From contig DASRFA010000027.1 in NCBI GenBank assembly GCA_035651755.1, positions 62,001 through 126,000 on the forward strand: a stretch of DNA of 64,000 bases, read 5' to 3'. Below the pieces are notes generated by a model. The model ran no database searches, was not told the DNA's origin, and worked only from the letters and a program-made list of their open reading frames with translations. The position numbers and the translations under genes are program-made. The DNA is from DASRFA01 sp035651755 (lineage in GTDB: Bacteria; Desulfobacterota; Binatia; UBA12015). The stretch's first letter is position 1. Every line of letters begins with the position of its first letter. This document shows positions 17,865 through 27,200 of the stretch, one piece after another.

Positions 17865-18803
17865 TCACGCGCGCGCGTCCTCGCCCCGTCCTTCCGCCCA
17901 GGCCGCCCGCATGCCGCCGAGCTCCATCGAGTGGACCGCGATGGCGATCGCGAACGCGGCCGGCATCTCGAACCAGCGCAGCCCGTAGTGCCTTCCGACG
18001 CGCAGGCACGTCCAGCAGCTCTCGAGCGTCCGCGCCGTCGCGATCGCCGGGATCGCAGCGATCCCGAGCCGGAGCATCCAGGCGTGCGGGACACGCGGCT
18101 CGAGCTGGCGGACGCGCACGGCGCGGTAGCCGACGTTCCGCCGGATGCGGCGTTCCATCGCCCAGCCTTCGAAGCGATGGGTGACGGCCATGTCCGGCTC
18201 GAAGTAGAGGCGGCCGCCGGCGAGCCGGATCGCCTCCGACTGGAGGCGCGCCGCCATTGCGCGCTGGTGCGCTCCGAGCGGGTGCGCAACGAGCGCGTCG
18301 CGGCGGAAGATCGCGTTGTACGGGGACACGAAGCGCGTCGGTCCGGCGCGGCCGGGATCGAGGAAGGCGCGCGACAGCACGGCGAGGACGCGATCGGTGA
18401 ACGCGTGCTCGGGATACGTCGTCCGGCCGCTCACGGCGGCCGCGTCCGGGCGCTCACGCATGGCGCCGAGAGCCGCCGCGAGCCATCCCGGCGCGGGCAG
18501 GCAGTCGCCGTCGAGGAGCGCGACGAGCTCTGCGCGCGCCGATCGCACCGCCGCGTTCAGGAGGTCGTGCGCGGGCTCCCCGCCGTCGCCGCGCACGACG
18601 CGCGCCGCGGGCGCGAGCGCTCCCACGTCGGTCGGCATGTCGCGACCGCCCGGATGCGAGTCCACTACGACGACTTCCGCCCGCTCGCGCGCCGCCTGCT
18701 CCGCGACCGCCGACAGCGTGCGCGCGAAGTCGCTCCACCCGTCTGCGCCCCAGCCGCCGTAGTCGGAGACGACGATCACGGTCGCGGTCGGCGCGTCGCT
18801 CAC
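17865..18803 (-). CDS. Family 2 glycosyltransferase
   Basis: 312 residues from a GTG whose GTGA overlaps the stop of an upstream ORF. GT-A fold features: TVIVVSDYGGW at the start, VVVVDSHPGG, an Asp pair in VALLDGDCLPAPGW (DxD-like), and a C-terminal hydrophobic stretch (AAFAIAIAVHSMEL) that may bind the membrane. These enzymes transfer a sugar from a nucleotide donor to a lipid or glycan acceptor. The frame stays open for about 120 residues upstream, but that part is Arg/Pro-rich and antisense-like, so the GTG at 18803 is preferred. Acceptor unknown. Confidence 0.75.
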   Translation of the reverse strand: MSDAPTATVIVVSDYGGWGADGWSDFARTLSAVAEQAARERAEVVVVDSHPGGRDMPTDVGALAPAARVVRGDGGEPAHDLLNAAVRSARAELVALLDGDCLPAPGWLAAALGAMRERPDAAAVSGRTTYPEHAFTDRVLAVLSRAFLDPGRAGPTRFVSPYNAIFRRDALVAHPLGAHQRAMAARLQSEAIRLAGGRLYFEPDMAVTHRFEGWAMERRIRRNVGYRAVRVRQLEPRVPHAWMLRLGIAAIPAIATARTLESCWTCLRVGRHYGLRWFEMPAAFAIAIAVHSMELGGMRAAWAEGRGEDARA

Positions 18804-19245
18804 GGGAGCGCTCCGTCGCCGGCAGCCTCGACGCGGTAGCCGGCGAGGTCGGGGTGCTGCGACGCGAGCTGCTCGACCGCGCGGACGAGCTCGGGCGCCC
18901 ATCGCACGCGCCGCCGGGTATGGGTCGGCGCACGGAACAGGAGCGCGCGACGGGCCGCGACGCGCGAGGCCTCGATCTCGAGCTCGACGTGGCGCAACGA
19001 GCGCTCCAGCTCGCGCTCGGGCGCCGCGAGGAGCGACTCGTGGCGGAGCGTCAGCTTGCATCGACGGGATCGCGGCCCGCGCCGCTCCAGGCGTCGCGCG
19101 GCAGGTAATCGACCTCGCGGGCGAGGCGGTCGGCGTCGATCGCGAGTGCGAGCCGGACGCATCCATCGATGCCGTGACGGCGAAGGACGTCGTCGTCCGT
19201 CGGTCGCGCTCCGGCTGCGGACGTCGTCGCGAAGGGGGAGGCCAA
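18800..19245 (-). pseudogene. Possible small gene split by a frameshift, upstream of the glycosyltransferase
   Basis: Two minus-strand frames with gene-like codon use meet near 19050. The upstream frame reads DDDVLRRHGIDGCVRL, LAREVDYLPRDAW and GRDPVDAS then stops at 19051. The downstream frame continues KLTLRHESLLAAPERELE, RRRVRWAPELVRAVEQLA to a TGA at 18802 that overlaps the glycosyltransferase GTG. The downstream frame has no ATG or GTG near its beginning, only a CTG overlapping the TGA. A one-base shift would join them into one protein of about 145 residues. It could be a real frameshift, a sequencing error, or two coupled ORFs. The family is not recognised. The 5' end (TTG at 19245) is a guess. 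Confidence 0.3.
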
Positions 19246-19377
19246 CGCGCCGGACGATATCGGCCGCAGGCCGCGAAATCGAGCCGCTGTCGTCACGTCC
19301 GGGGGACCGGGGAGGCGCCCGATCCCCCGAACGTGGGTGCATGCGCCGAGGAGCCGGCGCACGCGCACTTCAGTGCG

Positions 19378-19884
19378 TCAGTCGGGTCGATCCGGTCCGC
19401 CGTTGCGGGCGTCGTGGGGCGCGCTCGAGGTCATCGTGCCCTGGCTGCCTGCCTTCGCGGCGGTACGGGTCTCGTCGTACGCCGGCGCCTTGTCGAGCGT
19501 GTCGCGCGACGCCGTCATCACGAAGTCGTTCTTCTCGCGCCGCATGCTCATCGCGCTCCACGGCACCTCGACCTTCCGGCCGCCGACGCCGAACACGCCG
19601 CCGAGCGAGATCACCGCGGCGTGCACCTTGCCGTCGGAGGTCATCAGGAGCTTGTCGATCTTGCCGAGGTCCTCGCCCTTGGTGTCGCGGACCTGGCTGC
19701 CCACGATCGAATCGGACGGGATGTAGCTCGCCATCTCGGGACCCGCGGCCGGACGCGCCGCCTCTTTGCCGTGCGAGAGGGGGTGCATGATCCTGTCCTT
19801 CATGCTCGCGTCGTCGGCGCGGACGCTGCCGGCGAGGGGCGCGGCGATCATCGCCGCGGCCATCCATGCGATCGTCTTCTTCAT
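19378..19884 (-). CDS. Exported PRC-barrel domain protein
   Basis: 168 residues with a signal peptide (KKTIAWMAAAMIAAPLAGSVRA). The core from about residue 55 to 120 fits a PRC-barrel: SDSIVGSQVRDTKGEDLGKI, LLMTSDGKVHAAVISLGG, GRKVEVPWSAMSM. PRC-barrels are small beta folds found in reaction-centre H subunits and RimM and in many secreted stress proteins. The start is well supported by AAGGAGGG. The upstream region shared with the divergent ZnF-UBP gene contains mirrored 10-base boxes. Confidence 0.8.
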   Translation of the reverse strand: MKKTIAWMAAAMIAAPLAGSVRADDASMKDRIMHPLSHGKEAARPAAGPEMASYIPSDSIVGSQVRDTKGEDLGKIDKLLMTSDGKVHAAVISLGGVFGVGGRKVEVPWSAMSMRREKNDFVMTASRDTLDKAPAYDETRTAAKAGSQGTMTSSAPHDARNGGPDRPD

Positions 19885-20185
19885 CGTGCCCTCCTTGTGC
19901 TCGCTCCGCCGAGCGTGCGCCCGCGCCGGCGGAGCGGCCGCGCGCGCCGCGCGGCCACGCGTCCCGATGCTTCCGCAACCGCCGTGCCACCGGGACCCCC
20001 GCTGTACCTGCATCGAATCGCGGGCGCGCACGTCAATCCTGCAAAGGGGGGCGAAACCACCGCGTAATCCTTCCAACCGCGAATCGTTCGCGACGCAGCA
20101 GGCGCGCGCGGCTGGACACAACGCGCCGCGACACGCAATCTCAGGATTGACGCATCGGTCCGCGACCGAGGCGCGGAGGGCGAGC
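19885..20185. promoter_or_regulatory. Divergent promoter region with mirrored boxes
   Basis: 301 bases between the PRC-barrel and ZnF-UBP starts, with no gene. GTCAATCCTG at 20032-20041 and its exact inverse CAGGATTGAC at 20142-20151 each present TTGACG as a -35-like box pointing towards one of the two genes. Matching -10 boxes are not convincing. Confidence 0.4.
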
Positions 20186-20470
20186 ATGGAATGCAAGCAC
20201 GTACGCGGCCTACGGCCCGTCGCGCCGCGCGCGCGAGGCTGCGAGGACTGCCTCCGGATCGGCGGCCAGTGGGTCCACCTGCGCCTCTGCCTCCGCTGCG
20301 GGCACGTCGGCTGCTGCGACAGCTCGCCGAACCGTCACGCGACCGCGCACTGGCACGAGACGTCGCATCCCGTGATCGCGTCCTGGGAGCCGGGAGAGCG
20401 CTGGGCGTGGTGCTACGCCGACGAGCTCGATTTCGACGTGCCGGAGGAATTCAGCGCCGTTCTCCGCTGA
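20186..20470 (+). CDS. ZnF-UBP (ubiquitin-hydrolase-type zinc finger) protein
   Basis: 94 residues, essentially one UBP-type zinc finger (PF02148): GCEDCLRIGGQWVHLRLC, LRCGHVGCCDSSPNRHA, HWHETSHPVI. In eukaryotes this fold binds the ubiquitin C-terminus; in bacteria stand-alone copies are common and their role is not established. The ATG at 20186 follows GGAGGG. Its last 20 bases overlap the 3' end of the convergent membrane protein gene. Confidence 0.85.
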   Translation: MECKHVRGLRPVAPRARGCEDCLRIGGQWVHLRLCLRCGHVGCCDSSPNRHATAHWHETSHPVIASWEPGERWAWCYADELDFDVPEEFSAVLR

Positions 20471-20912
20471 CGCGCTCGGCGCTCGGCGGACCGATGCGCT
20501 CGGTGCGCTCGTCCGTCCGAAGGACGACCATCCCGGTCGCGCCGTCGAGCGCGGGGTAGGACACCGCGACGCGCACCTCGCGCCACGCGGGCTTCTCGAG
20601 CGCGACGCGGGCGATCAGCTCGTCGCTCGCGGCGAGCCGGCGGAGCCAGCGGTGCCGCTCGAGGAACCGGCCGGCGACCGCCCGCAGCTCGGGGCTCGGG
20701 TCGTCGAGCCGGCGCCACTCGCCGCCCGGCGCGGTGCGCCCGTCGATCTCCATGCCGACGAGCGAGAAGCGCGGCGTCGAGTACATGCCCCAGCCGGCGA
20801 GCTTCCACGGGCTCACGTCCCAGCGCGCGACGAGAGCCATCTGGAACGCCGGCCAGAGCGTCAACAATAGAAGTCCCCCGTGCACGATGGCTGCCTTGCG
20901 CGCCAGGCTCAT
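20451..20912 (-). CDS. Small membrane-anchored protein downstream of HTTM-like gene
   Basis: 153 residues with one N-terminal membrane segment (AAIVHGGLLLLTLWPAFQMAL) followed by a soluble part with the motif WKLAGWGMYSTPRFSLVG and a basic helix (GRFLERHRWLRRLA). It starts 17 bases after the HTTM-like gene and is the last gene of the Cys-repeat operon. I do not know a function; pairing with the polytopic protein suggests an accessory subunit. Confidence 0.68.
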   Translation of the reverse strand: MSLARKAAIVHGGLLLLTLWPAFQMALVARWDVSPWKLAGWGMYSTPRFSLVGMEIDGRTAPGGEWRRLDDPSPELRAVAGRFLERHRWLRRLAASDELIARVALEKPAWREVRVAVSYPALDGATGMVVLRTDERTERIGPPSAERVSGERR

Positions 20913-20929
20913 CGCTCCCCTCCGCCCTC

Positions 20930-21829
20930 TCAGTAGAACGCGAATTCCGGCAGCGCGCCGGCGCGCACGAGCGCGAGCGCGGCCAGGACGAGCACCGCGA
21001 CGGGCAGGAAGACCGCGTGGGCGTTCCGCCGCGCGAAGAGGAGGAGCGCGTTCGCGAAGACGAGCCCGAAGAAGAGCTCGCGCGCTCCGACCTCGATCAC
21101 GACGAGGAGCGCGATCGCTGCCGCGACGGCGGCGGAGCGCGTCCGCGGCCTGCAGAGCGCGGGCGCGAGCGCGAGCTCGGCGATCCAGGTGACGTTCGAC
21201 GCCGCGAGGAGCGGCCAGCTCGCGACCCGGTACGGACCGTCGCCGACGTTGCCGCCGAACGAGGCGAGGCGGACGAGCTCATCGTGCGCGACGAGCCGCC
21301 CGAGAAGCGGGCGGAACGAAGGGCTCGCGAGCGAGAACGCGAGGTACTCGCCGTGCAGGTACGCGCCCTGCGCGAGCTTCTGCAGGCCCGAGTAGAACAG
21401 CACGACGACGACCATCCAGCGGACGGCGCGCAGCTCGAGCTGCTGCTCCCCGGAGCGGTCGAGCACGAGAAGGGCGGCGAGGACCGCCAGCGCCAGCTCG
21501 AGGTATGCGTGGTTGCCCGTGGACGGGAACTCGCTCCATACCAGCACCGCGTGCGCGGCGGCGATCGCCGCGAACCCGGCGCGCCGCCAGGGCGTCAGCA
21601 CGACCGCCGCGCCGGCGACGGTCGCGACGCCGAGCAACGCCCAATAGTGCGGCTCGAGGTCGTTCCAGCGCGGGACCGCGCGGAGCCAGTACTCGGTCGC
21701 GACGACGAGCGCGAGCACGACCTCGAAGCCGCGGAGCCGCGCGCGGCGGAGCGCCGCGTCGTCTCCGTCGACGATGCCGAAGACCCGTCCCAGGCCGGAT
21801 CGCAGCTCGACCGGCGCCGCGCGCGTCAC
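20930..21829 (-). CDS. HTTM-like polytopic membrane protein
   Basis: 299 residues from a GTG ten bases after the stop of the Cys-repeat protein. About seven to eight membrane segments are visible (VVLALVVATEYWL, AAIAAAHAVLVW, LELALAVLAALLVL, WMVVVVLFYSGLQKL, AAVAAAIALLVVIEV, AVFLPVAVLVLAALALV). The motif VVLFYSGLQKLAQGAYLHGE resembles the core of HTTM proteins, the family related to vitamin K-dependent gamma-carboxylase. Tight coupling to exported Cys-repeat proteins raises the idea that it modifies or anchors them. Enzymatic activity is not shown; catalytic residues were not aligned. Confidence 0.65.
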   Translation of the reverse strand: MTRAAPVELRSGLGRVFGIVDGDDAALRRARLRGFEVVLALVVATEYWLRAVPRWNDLEPHYWALLGVATVAGAAVVLTPWRRAGFAAIAAAHAVLVWSEFPSTGNHAYLELALAVLAALLVLDRSGEQQLELRAVRWMVVVVLFYSGLQKLAQGAYLHGEYLAFSLASPSFRPLLGRLVAHDELVRLASFGGNVGDGPYRVASWPLLAASNVTWIAELALAPALCRPRTRSAAVAAAIALLVVIEVGARELFFGLVFANALLLFARRNAHAVFLPVAVLVLAALALVRAGALPEFAFY

Positions 21830-21839
21830 CGCCCCATGG

Positions 21840-24248
21840 TCACGAGTTGCACTGCACGAAGTAGCGCGCGGACCCCGAGCCGTTGAGCGCCGCGGAGCAC
21901 GACGGCCGGCCGTTGCAGCACGACCCGATGCCCGCGGGCGGACACGAGACCGGCTGGCAGCCGTCGCCGTCCTCGCCGCCGGTGCCGAAGCACGTCGAGT
22001 AGCCTGCGAAGGAGTTCACCGAGAAGGGTGACGCGAGCGAGCACACGAGGTCGATGTTGTCGTTCGGGCGGTTGATCGTGACGCTGCAGCCCGTCGGCCC
22101 GGATTGCGACGCGGTCCCGCCCGGCCACTCGGCCGAGTCGAAGAGGCCGCCGCTGTTGCTGTTCACCTGGAAGGTGAAGAGCTGGCTCGGGCACTTGCAG
22201 CGTCCGCCGGTGCAGAAGTTCGTCTGGCAGTCGCCGTTCCCGCCGCAGGTCTTGTTCAGAGCGCAGTCGGGACACGAAGGGCCGCCGCAGTCGACGTCGC
22301 TCTCGCCGCCGTTCTCGACGCCGTCCGAGCACGTCGGCGCCTGGCAGAGGTGCCCGACGCAGACGCCGCTCGCGCAGTCCGTGCCGGCGTTGCAGCCGCC
22401 GCCCGTGCCGCAGGTCGGGCACGCGCCGCCGCCGCAGTCGATGCCGGTCTCGCTTCCGTTCTTGACGCCGTCCGAGCAGGTGGGCGACTGGCAGATCGAG
22501 CCGGTGCAGACGCCGCTCTGGCAATCGGCGCCGCTCGCGCAGCCCTGCCCGGCGGGGCAGTCGGCGCAGCTCGGGCCGCCGCAGTCGAGCCCGGTCTCGC
22601 TGCCGTTCTTGACGCCGTCGGAGCAGGTCGGCGCCTGGCAGACGCCGCCCGCGCAGACGCCGCTCTGGCAGTCGGCGCCGCTCGCGCAGCCCTGCCCGGC
22701 CGGGCAATCAGCGCACGTCGGCCCGCCGCAGTCGAGCCCGGTCTCGGCGCCGTTCTCGACGCCATCGGAGCAGGTGGGCGACTGGCAGATCGAGCCGGTG
22801 CAGACGCCGCTCTGGCAGTCGGCGCCACTCCCGCAGCCCTGCCCGGCGGGGCAGTCGGCGCAGGTCGGGCCGCCGCAGTCGAGGCCGGTCTCGCCGCCGT
22901 TCTTGACGCCGTCGGAGCAGGTCGGCGCCTGGCAGACGCCGCCCGCGCAGACGCCGCTCTGGCAGTCGCCGGCCGAGACGCACGTCCGGCCGTCGAAGCA
23001 GTCGGCGCAGCTCCCGCCGCAGTCGACGTCGGACTCGCTGCCGTTCTTGACGGCGTCGGAGCAGGTCGGCGCCTCGCAGACGCCGGCCGTGCAGACGCCG
23101 CTCTGGCAATCGCCGGCGGCGCCGCAGTGGAGCCCGGCGGCGCAGCCGGGACACGGCCCGGCGCAGTCGACGTCGGTCTCGCCGTGGTTCTTGACGCCGT
23201 CCGAGCAGGTCGGCGCCTGGCAGACGCCCGCGGTGCAGACGCCGCTCTGGCAGTCGGAGGCCGCGCCGCACGGTTCGCCCGCGCCGCATGCGCCGCAGTC
23301 GGGTCCGCCGCAGTCGAGGCCGGTCTCGTTCCCGTTGTGGACGCCGTCGCTGCAGGTCTGGAGCTGGCAGACGCCGTTCGTGCACACCTGGCTCACGCAG
23401 TCGTCGGCGACCGCGCAGTGCCTTCCGTCGGCGCAGTCCGGGCACGTCGCGCCGCAGTCGACGTCGGTCTCGTTGCCGTTTTCGACGCCGTCGGAGCAGG
23501 TGGGAGCCTGGCACGTCCCGGCCGTGCAGACGCCGCTCGTGCAGTCGGACGCGACCGCGCAGTGGTCGCCCGCCTCGCACGCGGAGCAGGCGGGCCCGCC
23601 GCAGTCGACGTCGGTCTCGGTCTCGTTCTGGAAGCCGTCGCTGCAGCTCGGGCAGGCCGTCGGGACGCCGCGGCTCAGCGTCAAGCGATGGCCGGTCGCC
23701 GTCCGGCGGTGCTTGATCGTGCTGCCCTGCGCCGCCGCGTAGAGCGAGCACATGCGGTGCGTCGATGCGTCGACCGCGTTGTGGACGGTGAACGCGATCA
23801 CGACGCCGCCGGCGCCCGGCGGCTGGGAGATGTCGAGGCCGCCGAGCGCGCGCGCGGAGACCTTCACCATCTTCCCCGGCTTCACGAGCGCGAGCTTGAC
23901 CGCGCTCGGGCCGAGCGGCGCGAGCGTGTTCACGAACTCGGCGGACGAGGGCGTCGTCTTCGCCCACGGGGCCGGGATCGGAAGCACGCCGCGGTTCGCC
24001 GGCGCGTCGACGTAGTACACCTCGAGCTCGCCGCTCAGGTCGCCCGGACCGGCGATCGCGCCGAGATGGACGTCGCCGTGCTTCTGCGTCGAGTCGATCG
24101 TGAACTTGTTTCGGACCGTGTCCGCGCCGACGACGAGCCGGCTCGCCGTCACGCCGACGTCGGTCGCCTGCGAGTCGGCGGCGAGCCGTGCGGCGAGCGC
24201 GATCGTCACGGCGACGCCGAGCGTCGCGAGCCACGGTCGAGTCTTCAT
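21840..24248 (-). CDS. Exported protein with ten tandem Cys-rich repeats
   Basis: 802 residues. Signal peptide (PWLATLGVAVTIALAARLA), an N-terminal beta-rich domain to about residue 200, then ten repeats of 47-49 residues (202-686) of the pattern CSDGVKNGxETxxDCGGxxCxxC, GxxCxxxxDCxSGVC and CQxPT, each with eight cysteines in the best copies. The C-terminal 115 residues form a separate domain (FTFQVNSNSGGLFDSAEWPG, GEDGDGCQPVSCPPAG) that also ends the upstream paralogue. The repeats are probably disulphide-bonded stalks projecting an anchor or binding domain from the cell surface. It begins 22 bases after the paralogue's stop, so they are cotranscribed. Confidence 0.82.
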   Translation of the reverse strand: MKTRPWLATLGVAVTIALAARLAADSQATDVGVTASRLVVGADTVRNKFTIDSTQKHGDVHLGAIAGPGDLSGELEVYYVDAPANRGVLPIPAPWAKTTPSSAEFVNTLAPLGPSAVKLALVKPGKMVKVSARALGGLDISQPPGAGGVVIAFTVHNAVDASTHRMCSLYAAAQGSTIKHRRTATGHRLTLSRGVPTACPSCSDGFQNETETDVDCGGPACSACEAGDHCAVASDCTSGVCTAGTCQAPTCSDGVENGNETDVDCGATCPDCADGRHCAVADDCVSQVCTNGVCQLQTCSDGVHNGNETGLDCGGPDCGACGAGEPCGAASDCQSGVCTAGVCQAPTCSDGVKNHGETDVDCAGPCPGCAAGLHCGAAGDCQSGVCTAGVCEAPTCSDAVKNGSESDVDCGGSCADCFDGRTCVSAGDCQSGVCAGGVCQAPTCSDGVKNGGETGLDCGGPTCADCPAGQGCGSGADCQSGVCTGSICQSPTCSDGVENGAETGLDCGGPTCADCPAGQGCASGADCQSGVCAGGVCQAPTCSDGVKNGSETGLDCGGPSCADCPAGQGCASGADCQSGVCTGSICQSPTCSDGVKNGSETGIDCGGGACPTCGTGGGCNAGTDCASGVCVGHLCQAPTCSDGVENGGESDVDCGGPSCPDCALNKTCGGNGDCQTNFCTGGRCKCPSQLFTFQVNSNSGGLFDSAEWPGGTASQSGPTGCSVTINRPNDNIDLVCSLASPFSVNSFAGYSTCFGTGGEDGDGCQPVSCPPAGIGSCCNGRPSCSAALNGSGSARYFVQCNS
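22191..23645 (-). repeat. Ten tandem in-gene repeats of about 147 bases
   Basis: The DNA encoding the ten Cys-rich repeats. Copies 6, 7 and 8 (about 22.45-22.9 kb) are nearly identical over long stretches, suggesting recent internal duplication, while copies 1-5, 9 and 10 have diverged. Confidence 0.85.
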
Positions 24249-24270
24249 GGGCGTCTGCCTTTCGAGCCGA

Positions 24271-27200
24271 TCATTCGAGGCACTGGACGAGGTAGCGGGC
24301 CGAGCCGGAGCCGTTGAGCGCGGCGGAGCACGACGGCCGGCCGCTGCAGCACGAGCCGATGCCGGCCGGCGGACACGAGATCGGCTGGCAGCCGTCGCCG
24401 TCCTCGCCGCCGGAGCCGAAGCACTGCGAGTAGCCGGTGAAGCTCCGGACGGAGAAGGGCGACGCGAGCGTACAGACGAGGTCGATGTTGCCCGCCGGGC
24501 GATCGATCGTGACGGCGCAGCCGGGTGACGCCGTCTGCGTCGCGGTGCCGCCGGGCCACTCGGCCGAGTCGAACAAGCCGCCCGAGTTGCTGTTGACGGT
24601 GAACGTGAAGAGGAGGTTCCCGCACGTGCAGCGCGCATTCGCCCCGCACGTGCCGCTCGCGCAGTCCGCGCCGGCGCCGCACTGGCCGCCGAGGGCGCAG
24701 CCCGCGCACGCGCCGCCGCAATCGACGTCGGTCTCGCTGCCGTTCCGGACGCCGTCGCTGCAGCTCGGCGGCTGGCACGTGCCGCCGCTGCAGACGCCGC
24801 TCGCGCAGTCGGTCGCGGCGGCGCACGGCGAGCCGCTCGCACAGCGCGCGCAGTTCGGCGAGGGGCCGCCGCAGTCGACGCCGGTCTCGGCGCCGTTCTG
24901 CACGCCGTCGGCGCAGTTCGCGACCCGGCAGAAGCCCTCGCGGCAGACGCCGCTCGGGCACTGGGCGGGGCTCGTGCACGCCGGCTGGCACGCGCCGCCG
25001 GAGCAGCCGCCGGTCGCGCAATCGCTCGTGAGGAAGCAGCCGGCGCCGGTCGGGCACCCCGGGCAGCTCCCGCCGCCGCAGTCGAGCGCGGTCTCCGCGC
25101 CGTTTCGCACGGCGTCGCCGCAGCTCGCTGCTTGACAGGCGCCATTCAGGCAGACCCCGCTCGGGCAGACCGAGCCTTCGCTGCAGTCGGGCGTCAAGTC
25201 GGCGAAGATCGCGTAGTACTGGCCGCTGCGGGCGACCTCGACGCCGGCGAGCGACAGCCCGATGAACTGCGGCAGCGGGAAGGTCTCGAGCGCCCCGGCG
25301 AGGTCGGGGAGGAAGCCGGCGAGGACGCCGGGCAGGAATCCCGCGAGCGCGGACTCGTCGATCCGGAGCGGGTTCGAGAGGAGAGCGACCGTGACGTCCG
25401 ACGCCGCCGGCGTCGAGAGCGCGAACCCGATGCCGCCCGGCTGGAACGCGAGCCCGAGCCCGATGCGCGCGTCGACGGCCAGCGCGAGGTCGACACGCTC
25501 CCCGGGAGCGCCCGCGTTCTCCACGAACTCGACCCGGATGTGCGCCATGCGGAGCTCGCCGAGCTCGCCCGCCGGCCCCGACGCGCCGGTCACGATCGGC
25601 GCGAGCGTCGGCGCGATCCGGATCGCGATCGGCGTCGCGGCGGGGATCGCGCCGAAGGGCGGGAACGTCGCCGCCAGGAGGCCGGCCGTGATCGCGACCG
25701 GGCTTCCGAAGAGATCGATCTCGGTGATCGTGGTTCGCAGGAGCCCGGTCTCGATCTGCGCCGCGAGGAGCTGGTTGAACCCGGACGTCGAGATCGCGAG
25801 CGCGAGGCCGTAGGGCAGGTTCTGGTCGGGCGTCGTCGCGGCGAAGGTCGGGAACGCCTCGGGGACGTGATAGGTCGCCGCGAGGTGCGGCGCCTGCGGG
25901 TCGGGCGCGAGCGCGGTCGCCCCGATGTCGGCCGCGAACGTGACGCCGGCGGCGTCCTCGGCGATCGACGTGAACGGAGCGTCGAGCTGGATCCCGAGGC
26001 CGGCGCCGACGGGCCCCGCGATGTCGATGCCGGCGAGCGCACTCTCGATCGCGCCGGCGATCGGCGTGTTCCCGCTCGCGTCGGTCCGGTTCAGGAAGTC
26101 CTGCATGCCGTCGGCGAAGAGCGCGCCGACGTCGCCGATCGCCTGACCGATGAGCGCCTCCTCCAAGTCGCCGAGGAGGCCCGAGCAGTCGGTCGTGTAG
26201 GTCGTGCCGGTCGCCTGCACGGCCACCGCGCCGACCTGCGCGACGTCGACCTTCGTCGGCTGCGGTGCGAGCGGCGAGAGCCCGTACGTCCCGGAGAGCT
26301 GCGTGAGCGGGACCGTCAGGTGGAGCTCGCAGTGGAGCGGGATGCCGCTCGCGTCGTCGACGTTCACGGTCACGCGCAGGTCGTGGATCGAGATGTCGCC
26401 CGCGATCGCGCCCGGCTGGCTGTCGGTCGCGATCGCGACCGCGCCGATCGCGGGCGGCGGCGTCCCGCTGATCGAGACGTCGACCGAGCCCAGGCAGAGG
26501 CTTCCGAGCGACGCATAGCAGTAGTCGCCGAGCACCGTCGTGCCGGGGGTGACGAGCGTCGCGGGGTCGATGTCGACGAGCGTCGTCGCGAACGGCTCGA
26601 CCGCGTCGAGGCCGCGATCGGCGAGGCGGAGCGCGACGCCGTTCGGGGCGCGGCCGCCGCGCGCGATCGACGCTCCCGCGACGACGACGCGGCGGTCGTA
26701 CGCGGTGAGCCCGTCGAAGTGGCGCACGAGGCGCGCGTTCACCGGGTTGAAGACGAGCCCGGCGTCGAGCGGCAACGTCGCGGTGAAGGCTCCGTCGGGC
26801 GCGAGGGTGACCGGGGCTCCGTTGATCGTCAGGTCCGCGCCGGCGGGGCCGACGCCGGTCGCGTGGCCGGAGATGGGCACCGAGGTCGCGGTGCTGAACG
26901 CACCGTGCGCGGGCGAGTCGAGGACGACCGTGAACGGCACGCACGGCGGGCAGGTCGGGCCGCCGCAGTCGACGTCCGTCTCGCTGGCGTTCCGGACGCC
27001 GTCGCCGCAGGTCGGCGTCCGACAGACGCCGCCCGTGCAGACGCCGCTCGAGCAGTCGGAGGCGACGAGGCACGCCTGGCCGGGCGCGCACGCGGGGCAG
27101 GCGCCGCCGCCGCAGTCGACGTCCGTCTCGCTTCCGTCGCGAGCCTCGTCGTCGCACGTCGCCTGGCAGACGCCCGCGGTGCAGACGCCGGTCGCGCAGT

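Noticed and set aside
18804..19166. N-terminal extension of the glycosyltransferase from an ATG near 19061 or 19166
   Set aside because: The added residues are Arg/Ala/Pro-rich and overlap two frames with better codon use; GT2 enzymes start near the TVIVVS strand.
22191..23645. Regularly spaced repeats resembling a CRISPR array at first sight
   Set aside because: Repeat unit is about 147 bases, in frame, and encodes conserved Cys-rich repeats; there are no short identical repeats with unique spacers.
22054..23742. A long plus-strand frame (over 500 codons) with repeated PxxTPSEQVGAW-like units
   Set aside because: It is the exact antisense of the Cys-repeat array; the repeat pattern mirrors the coding strand and no start signals or family features exist.
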